Assembly (NCBI GenBank): GCA_964406575.1
Contig: CAYOSH010000028.1
Span: 1-50,886, forward strand
DNA length: 50,886 nucleotides
Direction: 5' to 3'
From: WTAW01 sp964406575
GTDB taxonomy: Bacteria > Acidobacteriota > Aminicenantia > Aminicenantales > Aminicenantaceae
Positions 50,144 through 50,886 of this stretch are shown piece after piece. Below the pieces are notes generated by a model. It saw only the letters and a program-made list of their open reading frames with translations. It searched no databases and was not told the DNA's origin. A program made the position numbers and the translations under genes. Position 1 is the stretch's first letter. Every line of letters begins with the position of its first letter.

Positions 50144-50872
50144 CTAACTCATCACGTCCTCAGAAATTTGCGCCAAGTCAAATCCTACTTTTCTAGATGC
50201 ACACTCAAATTCAGCTCTCTTCTTATACAGCTTTTGTATTTCCAAAATATTATGTTTTCCTCCATACGGATAATAAAGCAAACCGTCTATATCATAAATC
50301 TGTTTGCACAACTCGTCTCTTCTTGAATCAGGTATTCCTATGGTATTGGGACCCAAAGTCGTTAACTTATCAGCAATTATTGCCTCTAAGGTAAGCACTC
50401 GATAGCTTTGATCTGTTTCCATGGCAAAGACCTGAGGACTTTCAAATTGTTTTGCTGGCCATTCCATGTTATCTAGAAAGAATTCAACCTTAATCTCCTG
50501 TACCCCTTTTTCCCCAATACCTGCACTGACCTCTGACGGGATTGTCAGGAAAAAGGTCCGAAGAGGAAGCTCAGTTTTTGCTGCTCGTGGTTTGTGAGGG
50601 CGAAACTTCAGAAGATTTTCTTCTCCTTTAAAGGCTTTCTCGATATCATTTAAACAATCTTTTATCTCGCTTTCTCTCGCGCTGCATATCATATCGATAT
50701 CCACACTAGTTCTTTGCCTATCAACAGGAAAGTATAATTGAGCGGCAGCTCCCCCCTTTAAAATGATGCGATTTTTTAGCCTTTTCTGAATTTGACAAAA
50801 AATCTCCAAATCCCAAAGGAACAACTCAATCCTCGCCTCGTTCGTAAGGCCTAATTTCTTTTTCCTTTCCAA
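50144..50872 (-). CDS. AbiEii/toxin-type nucleotidyltransferase
   Basis: 242 aa from a TTG; the frame stays open to the window edge, so the 5' end may lie outside. I-I-L-K-G-G-A-A-A-Q-L-Y-F and R-T-S-V-D-I-D-M (metal-binding D-x-D) mark the nucleotidyltransferase core; E-A-I-I-A-D-K-L-T-T-L-G and R-R-D-E-L-C-K-Q-I-Y-D-I are the AbiEii-like C-terminal motifs. Relatives act as toxins in abortive-infection or toxin-antitoxin systems. Followed by two small ORFs that may be the partners. Confidence 0.75.
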   Translation of the reverse strand: MERKKKLGLTNEARIELFLWDLEIFCQIQKRLKNRIILKGGAAAQLYFPVDRQRTSVDIDMICSARESEIKDCLNDIEKAFKGEENLLKFRPHKPRAAKTELPLRTFFLTIPSEVSAGIGEKGVQEIKVEFFLDNMEWPAKQFESPQVFAMETDQSYRVLTLEAIIADKLTTLGPNTIGIPDSRRDELCKQIYDIDGLLYYPYGGKHNILEIQKLYKKRAEFECASRKVGFDLAQISEDVMS

Positions 50873-50886
50873 AATCGTTGATCTAT

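Noticed and set aside
1..50886. CRISPR array
   Set aside because: The only regular repeats are the two tandem 22-mers at 64-107 and dispersed half-elements; there are no spacer-separated short repeats and no cas genes.
1..50886. Insertion sequence with its own transposase
   Set aside because: No frame shows DDE, Y1/HUH or serine recombinase motifs; the palindromic elements are therefore described only as non-autonomous candidates.
1..50886. tRNA or rRNA genes
   Set aside because: No cloverleaf with T-loop GGTTCGA-type sequence in a fitting context and no rRNA-like stretches were seen by eye; a covariance search was not possible.

Overview
This window looks like a chromosomal contig from an uncultured, Gram-negative-type bacterium. 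My best guess is the Acidobacteriota/Aminicenantota neighbourhood. The reasons are a paralogous family of zinc-ribbon Ser/Thr kinases fused to TPR repeats, a full bacillithiol pathway (bshA, bshB1, bshC), a tricorn-type protease, a DUF5916/CBM9 outer-membrane protein, and several small lipoproteins. No rRNA or other universal marker is present, so this is inference.

Layout. 0.1-2.4 kb: a frameshifted beta-lactamase-family hydrolase, a half repeat element and an FtsX-permease relic. 2.5-6.1 kb: a kinase-TPR gene, a kinase relic and an empty palindromic element. 6.1-14.1 kb (minus strand): a compact operon running PIG-L deacetylase, a 48-aa membrane protein, bshC, bshB1, bshA and a sodium:solute symporter; a DUF2911 protein follows. 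15-20.3 kb: two tandem kinase-TPR genes whose kinase halves are nearly identical and whose sensor/TPR halves differ. 20.3-24.1 kb: lipoprotein, HicAB pair, unknown membrane protein, repeat-flanked HicAB cassette. 24.2-31.4 kb: DUF5916 protein, repeat-flanked MNT/HEPN cassette, tricorn protease. 31.4-37.4 kb: RES/Xre pair beside a half element, broken adhesin-like gene, papain-like protease, second copy of the HicAB cassette. 37.5-41.8 kb: lipoprotein, divergent kinase-TPR gene, another HicAB pair. 41.9-50.9 kb: an accessory scrapyard with two empty palindromic elements, a DUF/metallophosphatase/uracil-DNA-glycosylase-like module plus many broken copies of its parts, HEPN relic, lipoprotein, HigBA, Xre/ImmA and an AbiEii-like nucleotidyltransferase.

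The most interesting structure is a dispersed family of about 100-bp half-elements in two orientations (called L and R here). They pair as inverted repeats. With nothing between them they form 240-260 bp palindromic elements (at least four here). With cargo they bracket toxin-antitoxin modules: HicAB twice, MNT/HEPN once plus a decayed relative, and RES/Xre at one end. Stop codons of some toxin genes lie inside the element. I read this as a non-autonomous, toxin-antitoxin-carrying inverted-repeat element. No transposase is in the window, so mobility is inferred.

Several antitoxin or regulator promoters have TTGACA-N17-TATNNT architecture with palindromic operators overlapping them, and gene families (kinases, lipoproteins) share paralogue-conserved promoters.
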